Assembly: GCF_900107965.1 (NCBI RefSeq) | Contig: NZ_FNVU01000009.1 | Span: 1 to 64,000, forward strand | Length of the DNA: 64,000 nt | Reading direction: 5' to 3' | From: Actinacidiphila yanglinensis | GTDB taxonomy: Bacteria; Actinomycetota; Actinomycetes; Streptomycetales; Streptomycetaceae | In this document: piece after piece, positions 8,728 to 17,138 of the stretch | Layout of the letters: each line of letters starts with the position of its first letter | Numbering within the stretch: the stretch's first letter is position 1 | Made by a program: the position numbers and the translations under genes | Notes under the pieces: model-generated | The model's input: the letters and a program-made list of their open reading frames with translations, nothing else | The model's database searches: none | Told to the model about the DNA's origin: nothing

Positions 8728-10478
8728 GACTCTTTCTTCCTGTCGGGGTTGAGGACGAGCCGGAGGATGCCCATGCCGACGAACATGACCACGACCTGCA
8801 GCACGCCGACGGAGGCGGCTTTGGTCAGTGCGCTCTCGGAGTAGTTCCACGCGACGACCGACAGGACGTTGGAGTCGGGGGAGTACAGGACGACGGCGAC
8901 GTTGAGTTCGCGCAGTGCCAGCACGAAGATCAGGGTGAAAGCCGAGAAGATCGAGGGCCGGATCAGCGGCAGCAGCACCGACCGGACCGTCCGCAGGCGC
9001 GAAGCGCCGCAGACGAGCGAGGCCTCCTCCAGCGTCGGGTCGATCTGGTGGAATCCGTTGGAGATGAGCCGGACGGCGTGGGTCAGCGAGATCGACACGA
9101 GCCCGATGCCGATGATCGGCAGCGTCAGGTAGAGGGGCGTCCGGATGAAGAGCAGGAGGATGCCCATGCCCATGACGAGCCCGGGAAGCGCGAGCGGCGC
9201 GGTGGCGATGTACGACATGGCGCCGCTGGTCGGCATGTGCAGGCGGTCGGAGAGGTAGACGATCGCGAGGCCGATGACGATGCAGATGATCGGCACGGCC
9301 ACGGCCAGGACCAGGGAGTGGATCGTGGCGGTGCGAATCTCGGAGGTGTCGATGGTGTTCCACAGGTTGGCGAACGACAGGTGCATCTCGCCGATGGACG
9401 GCGCGAGGTACTTCGAGAGCGACATCAGCACCAGGGCCACGAAGGGCAGGACGAAGGCCACCAGACCGTAGGCGATCGTCAGGACCCAGACGACCGCCGC
9501 CGTGCCGCGCCTGACGCGGATGCGGTTCTCCCGGTGACCGCGGCCGCTGACGGAGACGTACCGGGCGCTGCTGCGGATGGTCCGCTGGTAGAGGTACAGC
9601 CCGACCATGCAGGTGATCAGGAGTTCCGCGCTGATGGAGGCGCCGAGGGGGATGTCCTGCACATCGCCGTACAGAGCCTTGTAGACCTCGACGGACAGCG
9701 GCTGGAAGGCGCCGCCCTGCCCGAGGATGCTCGGCACGGTGAACTCACCCATCGACAGGATCGCGACGAACAGCGCCGACGACAGGATCGACGGGCGGAG
9801 CATCGGGATCGAGATGCGCAGGCTCGTGGAGAGGATGTTGCGGCCGTTGACGAGCGAGGCCTCCTCCAGCGTGGGGTCCAGCCCCCGCATCGCCGCCGAG
9901 ATGAACAGGTAGGAGTAGGGCACGAAATGCGTGACGAGCACGAAGACCATGCCGCCCGCGGTGAGGATGTTCGGCTGCAGCCAGCCCGGGACGTGGGCGT
10001 CGTGCAGGTAGCGGTTCATGATGCCGGTCTGCGGGGTGGCCAGCCAGATCCACGCCACCGCGGTGACGAAGGGAGCGACGAACAGCGACCCGATGCAGAG
10101 CACTTCGCGGACGCGGCATCCTCGCATCTGCAGCCTTGTCGTGCTCCAGGCGAGCGCGGTGCCGATCACCGTGGTCAACGCCGCGACGACGAGCGCGAAC
10201 ACGATCGTCCGGCCGAGCAGCGTCAGCATGTGGGAGGTGGCGAAGACCTCCCGGATCGCGGAGAAGTCGAACCCCGACCCGAGGTCGGTGGGCCGGCTGA
10301 GTACCGATGCCACCAGGACGTAGGCAACAGGGGCCAGTACGAGCACAGCGAGCACGGCCCAGGTCACCGGCAGCAGGAACACACCGGCGCGCTTGGCACT
10401 CGTCGCCGGGGGCGGGCGATCCTGCGGCGGCGATGCCTGGGGGGTGCGCCGGCCGGTGAGTTCGGTGACCGAGCTCAT
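8724..10478 (-). CDS. ABC transporter permease, fused two-domain (FbpB-like)
   Basis: 584 residues with about twelve hydrophobic segments in two repeats, each carrying the EAA loop that contacts the ATPase: DPTLEEASLVNG in the first half and DPTLEEASLVCG in the second. Such duplicated permeases are typical of the Fe(III)/2-aminoethylphosphonate/thiamine importer group. ATG at 10476-10478 overlaps the stop of the binding-protein gene by 4 bp, and the gene overlaps the ATPase by 4 bp. Confidence 0.92.
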   Translation of the reverse strand: MSSVTELTGRRTPQASPPQDRPPPATSAKRAGVFLLPVTWAVLAVLVLAPVAYVLVASVLSRPTDLGSGFDFSAIREVFATSHMLTLLGRTIVFALVVAALTTVIGTALAWSTTRLQMRGCRVREVLCIGSLFVAPFVTAVAWIWLATPQTGIMNRYLHDAHVPGWLQPNILTAGGMVFVLVTHFVPYSYLFISAAMRGLDPTLEEASLVNGRNILSTSLRISIPMLRPSILSSALFVAILSMGEFTVPSILGQGGAFQPLSVEVYKALYGDVQDIPLGASISAELLITCMVGLYLYQRTIRSSARYVSVSGRGHRENRIRVRRGTAAVVWVLTIAYGLVAFVLPFVALVLMSLSKYLAPSIGEMHLSFANLWNTIDTSEIRTATIHSLVLAVAVPIICIVIGLAIVYLSDRLHMPTSGAMSYIATAPLALPGLVMGMGILLLFIRTPLYLTLPIIGIGLVSISLTHAVRLISNGFHQIDPTLEEASLVCGASRLRTVRSVLLPLIRPSIFSAFTLIFVLALRELNVAVVLYSPDSNVLSVVAWNYSESALTKAASVGVLQVVVMFVGMGILRLVLNPDRKKES

Positions 10479-11602
10479 GAACTCACCCCGAAAACGGAGT
10501 TCCACTTGGCGAGGAACGCCTGGAGTTCGTCGCCTTGCAGGCGCGGGTCGGTACGCCAATCCAGCCAGGGCTGCGCCACCGGCTTGTACCAGGACTCGTT
10601 GGCGTAACTGGCGTTCTCCGTCCACCCCTTGGCTGACGACTCACCGCCGGCGGACTTCGTCATCGCTTCCTGGCCGGCCACCGTGGCGGACCATTCGCTC
10701 CACAGTCGGGCCGCGGCCGGATGCGGCGCGGCCTTGGGTATGGCCTGCATGAACTGCGTCGCGTTCATCCGGGACAGTGCCGAGAACCGCACGGGGGCGC
10801 CTTGGACGGCGAGCGGGCCGAAGATGGACTCCTCGCCGAAGTTCGTCGCGTAATAGGTGCCGGCCGAGACCTGCTGTGAGATCGACGCGATGCTGTCGGT
10901 TATCGCGGGCTTCTGATCGGCCAGCTTCTGCAGGTACGGCCAGCCGTACTGATTTCCGAGGTTGTAGACCAGGTTGGCGTAGTAGGCCATGCCGGAGCCG
11001 CCGTTGGACGGGGAGATCAGCACGATCTTGCCCTTGAGGGCGGGGTCGAGCAGGGCGTTCCAGGGATCGGTGGCCAGTTCCTGCTGCACCGCGGCCGGGG
11101 TGACCTTGGTGTTCCACGCGATGCCGCCGTTGGACTGGTAGAGCGGGTACATGTAGCCGGCGACGACACGGTCGGAGGGGTAGAGGTTCGCGGCTTGCGG
11201 GGTGTATTCGGCGAGCCACTTCTGCTTCTGGAAGTCCTGGAGCTGGGAGAGGTTGCTGGTCTCCAGCAGATCCGCCTTGTTGCGGCCGGCCTGTTGCTGG
11301 GTCTGGAACGTCGTACCCAGCGTGGCGCTGGACAGGCGCAGGATCTTCACCTTCACGCCGTACTTCTTGGTGAACGCCTCCGTCCAGCCCTTCATCTGGT
11401 CCGCCTGGACCGCCGTGTAGATGGTGAGGGTCCCCTCGGACCTGGCAGTCCTGACCAGCGCGGCGAGGTTTGTCGTGGACGTCTGCTTGGCGGCCTTCGA
11501 GGACGCCGCGGACAGCCCCGAGCCACCGCATGCGGCAAGAACCGCCGAGCACACGGCCACCGCGACAGCCGTGAGGACGCGTCGTCTACAGAGTGTTGTC
11601 AC
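10475..11602 (-). CDS. ABC transporter substrate-binding lipoprotein
   Basis: 375 residues. N-terminal basic MTTLCRRR, hydrophobic core and lipobox LAAC (Cys25) mark an exported lipoprotein. The mature part (GTLTIYTAVQADQMKGWTEA, then KYGVKVKILR) resembles the Fe(III)/AEP-type extracellular binding proteins. It is the first gene of the six-gene operon running to 4569. The divergent region upstream contains a pair of inverted GCTGATCACCCC boxes. The ligand cannot be told; the enzymes downstream suggest an organic acid rather than iron (inference). Confidence 0.9.
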   Translation of the reverse strand: MTTLCRRRVLTAVAVAVCSAVLAACGGSGLSAASSKAAKQTSTTNLAALVRTARSEGTLTIYTAVQADQMKGWTEAFTKKYGVKVKILRLSSATLGTTFQTQQQAGRNKADLLETSNLSQLQDFQKQKWLAEYTPQAANLYPSDRVVAGYMYPLYQSNGGIAWNTKVTPAAVQQELATDPWNALLDPALKGKIVLISPSNGGSGMAYYANLVYNLGNQYGWPYLQKLADQKPAITDSIASISQQVSAGTYYATNFGEESIFGPLAVQGAPVRFSALSRMNATQFMQAIPKAAPHPAAARLWSEWSATVAGQEAMTKSAGGESSAKGWTENASYANESWYKPVAQPWLDWRTDPRLQGDELQAFLAKWNSVFGVSS

Positions 11603-11730
11603 GTGCGCTACTTCCCATCACTCAAGGTTTCGGGAGCGTTCCCTCCACGTTTCGGCGGAGCATGCGAGGAACGAAACCGCCGGTTTCCGGGTGCAGTCAA
11701 CTTAGAGAAACCGAAGGGGTGAGAAGCAGC

Positions 11731-11821
11731 GCTGATCACCCCGAGGCTGAGGCGACCCACCGCATCCCGCCCGCAGCGGTTCTTGGATGTCTGACATGCG
11801 CGTACCCGAGGGGTGATCAGC
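11731..11821. promoter_or_regulatory. paired inverted boxes in divergent promoter region
   Basis: GCTGATCACCCC at 11731-11742 and its exact reverse complement GGGGTGATCAGC at 11810-11821 lie 79 bp centre to centre between the divergent ABC operon (start 11602) and the CapA-family gene (start 11975). Each half contains the palindrome TGATCA. Spacing over several helical turns would suit a tetrameric or looping regulator, with the nearby LysR protein the obvious candidate. The 372-bp intergenic region holds no other visible feature. Confidence 0.5.
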
Positions 11822-11974
11822 GTGGCCTTTCACCTCATCAGCAAACGCTGCTTGACCTCCTCGTGGTGCACGCCCGTTGATTGATGAGGCAGCCGGCCTA
11901 CGAGCACCGAAACGGGGACTCGTCGGCGTTGCAGATATTCGAGCCGTTCCACCTAGAGGTCAACGAGGTCTCAG

Positions 11975-13369
11975 ATGACACGCAGCAACAAGTGGTCCGT
12001 CGCGCTCGCCGGAGAGTGCATGGTGACCCGTCCCTTCGCCATGCACGACGAGCCCCAGTTCCTGGCCGTCGTGGAGAAGCTCCGGTCCAGCGACGTGACC
12101 TACGCCCATGTGGAGACCAACTTCGGCCACTTCAGCGAGGTGGACGCGCCGTCGCGCGGCGACCAGGTCGGCAGCTACTTCCTCACCGACCCGCAGGTTG
12201 CCCACGACCTGCGATGGGCCGGCGTGGACATCGCATCGCTGGCGAACAACCACAGCTTCGACTTCGGGGCGAAGGGGCTGCTGTCCACCATCGGCCACTG
12301 CGAGGCCGCTGGTATCGCGCACGCCGGAACCGGCCGGGACCTGGAGGAGGCACGCGAGCCCGGTTATCTGGAGACGCGCAACGGCCGGGTGGCCCTCGTC
12401 TCCACGAGCTCGGGTAACAAGTCCCACGAGTGGGCGAGCCTTCCCAAGGCCGGCATCCCGGGCCGCCCCGGGGTGAACTCGCTGCGCCCGATCACCCGCT
12501 TCATCGTCGACAAGGACGCGGCAGGCAAACTGCGGGACATCGGCGGAAAGCTCGGCATCCTGCGCGAGGCCGGGATGAACGTCGAGGGGAGCAGCGGTCT
12601 GCTGATGAAGGCCGGTGAGGGCGAGTTCAGCCTGGCCATGCCGAGCGACCAGTCCACGACCGGATCCAACCTCTTCACGGTCTCGGATCACTTCGGCGTT
12701 GTCACCAGCGGCGACAAGCGGGATGTCGCCGGCAATATACGGGTGATCGAGGAAGCACGGGTAATGGCCGATCTCGTGCTGGTCGCGCATCACTGCAGCA
12801 TCTCCGAAGGCGGACGCGGCGACAAACCGCCGGCATTCATGCGGGACTTCGCGCACGCGTCCGTCGACGCGGGCGCGGACATATTCATCGGCCACGGCTG
12901 GCACAAGACACTCGGCATCGAGATCTACCGGGGCAAGCCGATCTTCTACGGCGTCGGAAATTTCTTCGCACAGTCCGAGTTCGTGCGCCGCGTGCCCTTC
13001 GACGCCTATGAGTCGTGGAACCATGACACCGAGCGGCTCCCCACGCTCACGCCTGCTGCGCACCCGTTGCACCCCGGGCTCACCGCTGGGAACGAGACCT
13101 GGTGGAGCTCGGCGGTGATCAACCTCGTGATGGAGGACGGCGAGGTGCGCGAGATCGAACTGCACCCGGTGGAGCTCGGCCGGGAGGTCAGCAAGCAGGC
13201 CCCGCTCCGCCGACCGGTCGGCGGCAGCGAGCGCTCGCTCACCGACGGTCGCCCCCTGCCCGCGACCGGCGCGGACGCGGAGCAGATACTGCAGCGCTAT
13301 CAGCGGCTGTCCGCGGACTTCGGTACCACGGTTGTCATCGACAACGGTGTCGGACGTATCAAGCTCTGA
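11975..13369 (+). CDS. CapA-family metallophosphoesterase-like protein
   Basis: 464 residues. CapA/YwtB-type fold features: AGECMVTRP near the N-terminus, a conserved Glu-Thr-Asn (HVETNF), NNHSFDFG (91-98), LVAHHCSISEGG, and GHGWHKTLG with YRGKPIFYGVGNFF. CapA was named from poly-gamma-glutamate capsule synthesis, but many homologues lack capsule genes nearby. No signal peptide is visible, so this one is probably cytosolic. It is divergent from the ABC/ThDP/RraA operon and followed by LysR, and may be a hydrolase of the same pathway (inference). Confidence 0.8.
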   Translation: MTRSNKWSVALAGECMVTRPFAMHDEPQFLAVVEKLRSSDVTYAHVETNFGHFSEVDAPSRGDQVGSYFLTDPQVAHDLRWAGVDIASLANNHSFDFGAKGLLSTIGHCEAAGIAHAGTGRDLEEAREPGYLETRNGRVALVSTSSGNKSHEWASLPKAGIPGRPGVNSLRPITRFIVDKDAAGKLRDIGGKLGILREAGMNVEGSSGLLMKAGEGEFSLAMPSDQSTTGSNLFTVSDHFGVVTSGDKRDVAGNIRVIEEARVMADLVLVAHHCSISEGGRGDKPPAFMRDFAHASVDAGADIFIGHGWHKTLGIEIYRGKPIFYGVGNFFAQSEFVRRVPFDAYESWNHDTERLPTLTPAAHPLHPGLTAGNETWWSSAVINLVMEDGEVREIELHPVELGREVSKQAPLRRPVGGSERSLTDGRPLPATGADAEQILQRYQRLSADFGTTVVIDNGVGRIKL

Positions 13370-13489
13370 CACCGTGACGCCCGACGTCCCGTCGGTATGG
13401 TGCATCGGTGCACCGCAACGTACTGTGCACACCAGTCTCGTGTGAACGACGTGGTCCGCAGCGGGCAGGCGGTGGTGAGGAAGGTGAGG

Positions 13490-14524
13490 ATGGCCGAGAA
13501 CCGGAGCCCCCACCGCCAGCAACTGCTGCGCGGCCTCACGTTCGACCAGCTGTTCGCCGTCCGGACGATCGCGAGCACGGGGTCGTTCCGTGAGGCGAGC
13601 AAGATCCTCTGCCTGACCCAGCCGGCCATCTCGCAGAGGGTCCAGCACATCGAGCACATCCTGGGATCACCGATCTTCGACCGGCACTCCGGTATCGGCG
13701 TCACCCTCACCGAGGCCGGCCGTACCTTCCTGGCCTTCTGCGACCGGGCGATGCTCGACCTGGACGGTCTGTGCGCCGACATGGCGCAGAGCGAGGACAG
13801 CGATGCCGAGACCACGCTTGGCATCACCGCCCCCTCGGACAGCATCCAGTACTTCATCATCCGGCTGTTGCCGCTGCTGCGGGCGCGCTTCCCCGATCGG
13901 CAGATCCGGGTCACCCAGTCCGGGTCGCGTGGCGAGAGCCTGCAGATGATGAGGAATGGCACGGCGGACGTGGCGTTCTACCGCGTGCCGCTCGATCCGG
14001 AGCTGTCCGTTGTCGCGCTCATGGACGAGCAGCTGCATCTGGTGGCCGCCCCGGGCCACGAGATCCTCCGCATCCCGGTGGAGGAACGACCGGGCGCCCT
14101 GGGTGTCTACCCGTTCGCCACCTACATCTCGTCCATGCGCTCACGACAGCTCGTGGAGCGCTGGTCTCTCAAGATCGGTGCTCGGCTGTGCGTCGAGATC
14201 GAGTCCCAGAGCCTGGATGTGATGAAGCAGGCCGCCGTCAGCGGCTCCGCGCTCACCGTGCTTCCGGACACGAGCATCGGCGAGGAGCTGAAGCAGGGCC
14301 GGCTGGTCATCGCGGACATCGACGGCATGCCGCTGGTACGGGCGACCGCGATCGCCGTACGTCCGGGCGATGAACGACGCCCAGCCATCCAGGAGTTCAT
14401 CGACCTGCTGGTCCGCATCAGCCGTGCCTCGACCGACAAGTCGATGCCCGGCTTCCGGTGGGCCACCGACACGAAGGTCGGCGGGGGCGCGGCGCCGCCC
14501 GCCGCTCCGGCGATCGTGGTGTGA
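13490..14524 (+). CDS. LysR-family transcriptional regulator
   Basis: 344 residues from ATG 13490, preceded by AAGGTGAGG; an upstream in-frame start at 13397 gives an atypical N-terminal tail. The winged HTH is clear: FDQLFAVRTIASTGSFREAS, then LCLTQPAISQRVQHIE and VTLTEAGRTFL. The effector-binding domain follows (TLGITAPSDSIQYF onward). It is 120 bp behind the CapA-family gene on the same strand. Likely regulator of the divergent ABC/catabolic operon, with an unknown small-molecule effector. Confidence 0.9.
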   Translation: MAENRSPHRQQLLRGLTFDQLFAVRTIASTGSFREASKILCLTQPAISQRVQHIEHILGSPIFDRHSGIGVTLTEAGRTFLAFCDRAMLDLDGLCADMAQSEDSDAETTLGITAPSDSIQYFIIRLLPLLRARFPDRQIRVTQSGSRGESLQMMRNGTADVAFYRVPLDPELSVVALMDEQLHLVAAPGHEILRIPVEERPGALGVYPFATYISSMRSRQLVERWSLKIGARLCVEIESQSLDVMKQAAVSGSALTVLPDTSIGEELKQGRLVIADIDGMPLVRATAIAVRPGDERRPAIQEFIDLLVRISRASTDKSMPGFRWATDTKVGGGAAPPAAPAIVV

Positions 14525-15150
14525 CCCTGCCACTCGGAGACACACAGGGGCTGGCGTAGTCACGAGTCGAGAGGCGTCTTGGCCGCTGTGACGGTGGCGA
14601 ACGTCGGCCTCCTGGAGGGCGCCGTCGGGCACGATCCGGCCGCGACGTGCCCACCGGAGGCGCCGCCATGGGCATCGAGCATCCCAGCGGGCGGCTCCTC
14701 GTCCGGATCGGCCTCGACACCGACGGCACTCTCCCGCGCGTGCGCCGCTCCAGCCCGGTGCGCACCGCGCGCAAGCCCGTCGACGGCACTGTCTTTCCCC
14801 GCCCCTCCTGACCCCCCGCATACCAGACTCCTCCGGGGCGGTCGCTGAGTCCGCCCGGTCGTACCGGGGGGTAGCGGCGTTTTCCGAATGTCGACCCCGG
14901 ATAGGACCTGCGTGCGCCGGAAGGGAGGGTGATAAGGCCGGCGCCAGATGGGGATAAGATATCGCGTCTTGACCGAGTACAGCAAACACGGCTACGTTTT
15001 TTCGGTGCGAGGTATTCCGGCGGACAAAAACGGCCGGCAGTCTCCATCGGCGCAGGCGGAAATGATTACGCGGGTCCCCCTGCTCTTACGCGGACGGACC
15101 GGCCATGTGCAGAACCTCCTTCGAGTTCACCGTGGAAATCGAGGCAGTCA
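14525..15150. other. 626-bp non-coding stretch with candidate promoter
   Basis: No supported gene. Its right part is less GC-rich (around 14948-15010). TTGACC at 14969-14974 and TACGTT at 14993-14998 (18-bp spacing) could be a promoter for the lipoprotein gene at 15151, giving a leader of roughly 145 nt. Frames on either strand here look like high-GC shadows. Confidence 0.35.
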
Positions 15151-16359
15151 ATGGAATTCACGCGTCGCCGTTTCCTTTCGGCAGCGAGCACCGTGGCGGT
15201 GGGAGCGGCCGGTGCCGTAACCATGAGCGGCTGCGGTTCCGACAAGAAGCCTGCCGCCGCTTCGAGGTCCGACGCCAAAGACCCGGAACTGAAGCTGACG
15301 GTCGCGGCCCGGTCGCCCTGGATGGCGAATCAGGTAGCTCTGACCAGGGCGAACACTCTGTTCCTCGGGCTGCCGCGTTTCCCCGGCCACGAGACGACTC
15401 CCTCGGTCGCCCGCCGGGAGTCCGATGGCAGCGTGGCGGCATTCCCCGGCAACACCTGGAACCAGTGGAAAGCGGGAGATGACGGGCGGAACGCCTTTGT
15501 CTACGTGAATTCCGTGCACATCTTCGCCGATGACACCGTGTGGTGTGTCGATCAGGGCGGTCTACGCGCCGATTCTGCGCCGAAGGAACTCTCCACCCCG
15601 AAGCCGGGTGCGCAGAAGATCGTCCAGTTCGATCCGCGGAGCGGGGAAGCGCTCCAGGTGCTGCGGTTCGGCGACGACATCCTCCCGCCCGGCGCGCAGA
15701 TGAACGACCTGCGCATACACGGTACGACCATGTATGTGACGGATTCGGGGCTCGGTGCCCTCATCGTCCATGACCTCTCGACGGGAAAGACGACGCGCCG
15801 CCTTTCCGGCTACAAAGAGATGCTGGGCGTGACGGCGCCGGCGCCGGCAACGGCCGCGCCCGGAAAGACCCAGAGCAAGCACAAGACTCCCAAGAGCGAC
15901 ATGATCGAACTCACCCGGGACGGCAAGTGGCTCTACTGGGCGGCACCCACCGGGCCGTTCTACCGGGTCGCCACCGACGTTCTGCGCGACACGAGCGTTT
16001 CGGACGCCCAACTCGCCACGCACGTCCAGCACGTGGCCGACATACCGTTGTCAGGCGGTTGCGCGATGGACACGCTCGGCAATCTCTACCTGTCGGACAT
16101 CGACAACAAGCGGATCGTGCTCATGCCGCCGTCCGGCAGGAAGACCGTTCTGGCGGCGAACACCGGACTCGTGAGCCCCGACGGATCGTTCCTCAGCGCC
16201 GAGCGCCGACTGTACGTTCCCGCGCCGCAGACGGAGCGGACCCAGCTCTTCGGCAACCCGAAGGACCTGACCGAAAAGCCCTTCCTCATCTACTCCCTGC
16301 CGTTGCCGGGAGAGTTCGACGGCGTGCAGTTGGGGAACGCCGTGACCGGTCAGTCGTAG
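15151..16359 (+). CDS. Tat-exported lipoprotein, major royal jelly/yellow-like family
   Basis: 402 residues from ATG 15151, with GAGG 6 nt upstream. Twin-arginine signal TRRRFLSA at 4-11, hydrophobic stretch, and a lipobox-like MSGC (Cys28). The mature domain has repeated beta-propeller-type blades, with LNDLRI-like QMNDLRIHGTTMYVTDSGLG and LIVHDLSTGKTTRRLSG, typical of bacterial MRJP/yellow homologues. Their function is mostly unknown; some bind small ligands or quinones. It stands alone and converges on the DUF6233-like gene. Confidence 0.75.
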   Translation: MEFTRRRFLSAASTVAVGAAGAVTMSGCGSDKKPAAASRSDAKDPELKLTVAARSPWMANQVALTRANTLFLGLPRFPGHETTPSVARRESDGSVAAFPGNTWNQWKAGDDGRNAFVYVNSVHIFADDTVWCVDQGGLRADSAPKELSTPKPGAQKIVQFDPRSGEALQVLRFGDDILPPGAQMNDLRIHGTTMYVTDSGLGALIVHDLSTGKTTRRLSGYKEMLGVTAPAPATAAPGKTQSKHKTPKSDMIELTRDGKWLYWAAPTGPFYRVATDVLRDTSVSDAQLATHVQHVADIPLSGGCAMDTLGNLYLSDIDNKRIVLMPPSGRKTVLAANTGLVSPDGSFLSAERRLYVPAPQTERTQLFGNPKDLTEKPFLIYSLPLPGEFDGVQLGNAVTGQS

Positions 16360-16537
16360 GCGCTCGGCCCGGATCCGGCCCACCAGCTCATCGGACCTCG
16401 TTCGGCGCGATCCCCTCCGCGTACGGGAGCGCCTCGGCGGATAACCCCCGCCCCAACTCACACCGGGGCGCCGCCTTGCACGCGCCTGAACCTGCCCGGA
16501 CTCCACGATCGCCGCCAAGGGTTTCAGCGGTCTGCGC

Positions 16538-17035
16538 CTACGCAGCGGTGCTCAGAGGCAGGTCGGGTCGGCAGACCTCGCATGGGCCGGCGTTGTCGCG
16601 CTCGAGGACCGCGCGGGCTTGTTCGGTGGTGGCGGGGCGGGCGAGGTCGCGGATGGCGCGGCAGTCACCGCGGTGCACGATGCGGGCCGGGCCGATATGG
16701 CCGGTGAAGTAGACGGGCTCTTCGATCTTCCAGGGCGGGGTGGCGCCGGCGCGCCTTGTGGGGATCCGGTCGTAGTGCTGGCCGTCGATCGGCGCGCACG
16801 CGTCGGCGGGGGCTCGGAAGTCGATGGCGGCGGGAACGGCGAGGAGCCGGCCCCGGTCGCTGACCTGGGACGGCAGGTGTATCTGCAGGTCGTACCACCA
16901 TGTGCCGTCCGGCTCTTTCCGGCGCGCTTTCACTACGGCGTACAGGTGCTGCCCGTCGGGGAGGATGACGTCGACCAGCGGGCCGTCGGCCGGCGGCAGG
17001 GGAGCCGGCGGCTCCTGATCCTCTTCGCTACTCAC
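16538..17035 (-). CDS. DUF6233-like streptomycete protein
   Basis: 165 residues, Pro/Asp-rich N-terminus. Contains VDVILPDGQHLYAVVKARR, a central GHIGPARIVHRGDC and the C-terminal CEVCRPD, which match the pattern I associate with DUF6233, a family common in Streptomyces with a CxxC-type end. No known function. Family assignment is from memory of the motif order and moderate in confidence; the coding status is well supported. Confidence 0.6.
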   Translation of the reverse strand: MSSEEDQEPPAPLPPADGPLVDVILPDGQHLYAVVKARRKEPDGTWWYDLQIHLPSQVSDRGRLLAVPAAIDFRAPADACAPIDGQHYDRIPTRRAGATPPWKIEEPVYFTGHIGPARIVHRGDCRAIRDLARPATTEQARAVLERDNAGPCEVCRPDLPLSTAA

Positions 17036-17138
17036 CCCTCCAATCTAGTTCGATTGTCCGTTCGATTCCACGTGTGGCGCCCGCAGCGGCAAAGAGGCTT
17101 GCGAGGGAGGCGTGAAGGCGGGGAGGAAGCCGCCGCCG

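Noticed and set aside
1704-11821. Shared regulator for all TGATCA-containing palindromes
   Set aside because: TGATCA is short enough to recur by chance, and the flanks differ between 1704 and 11731/11810.
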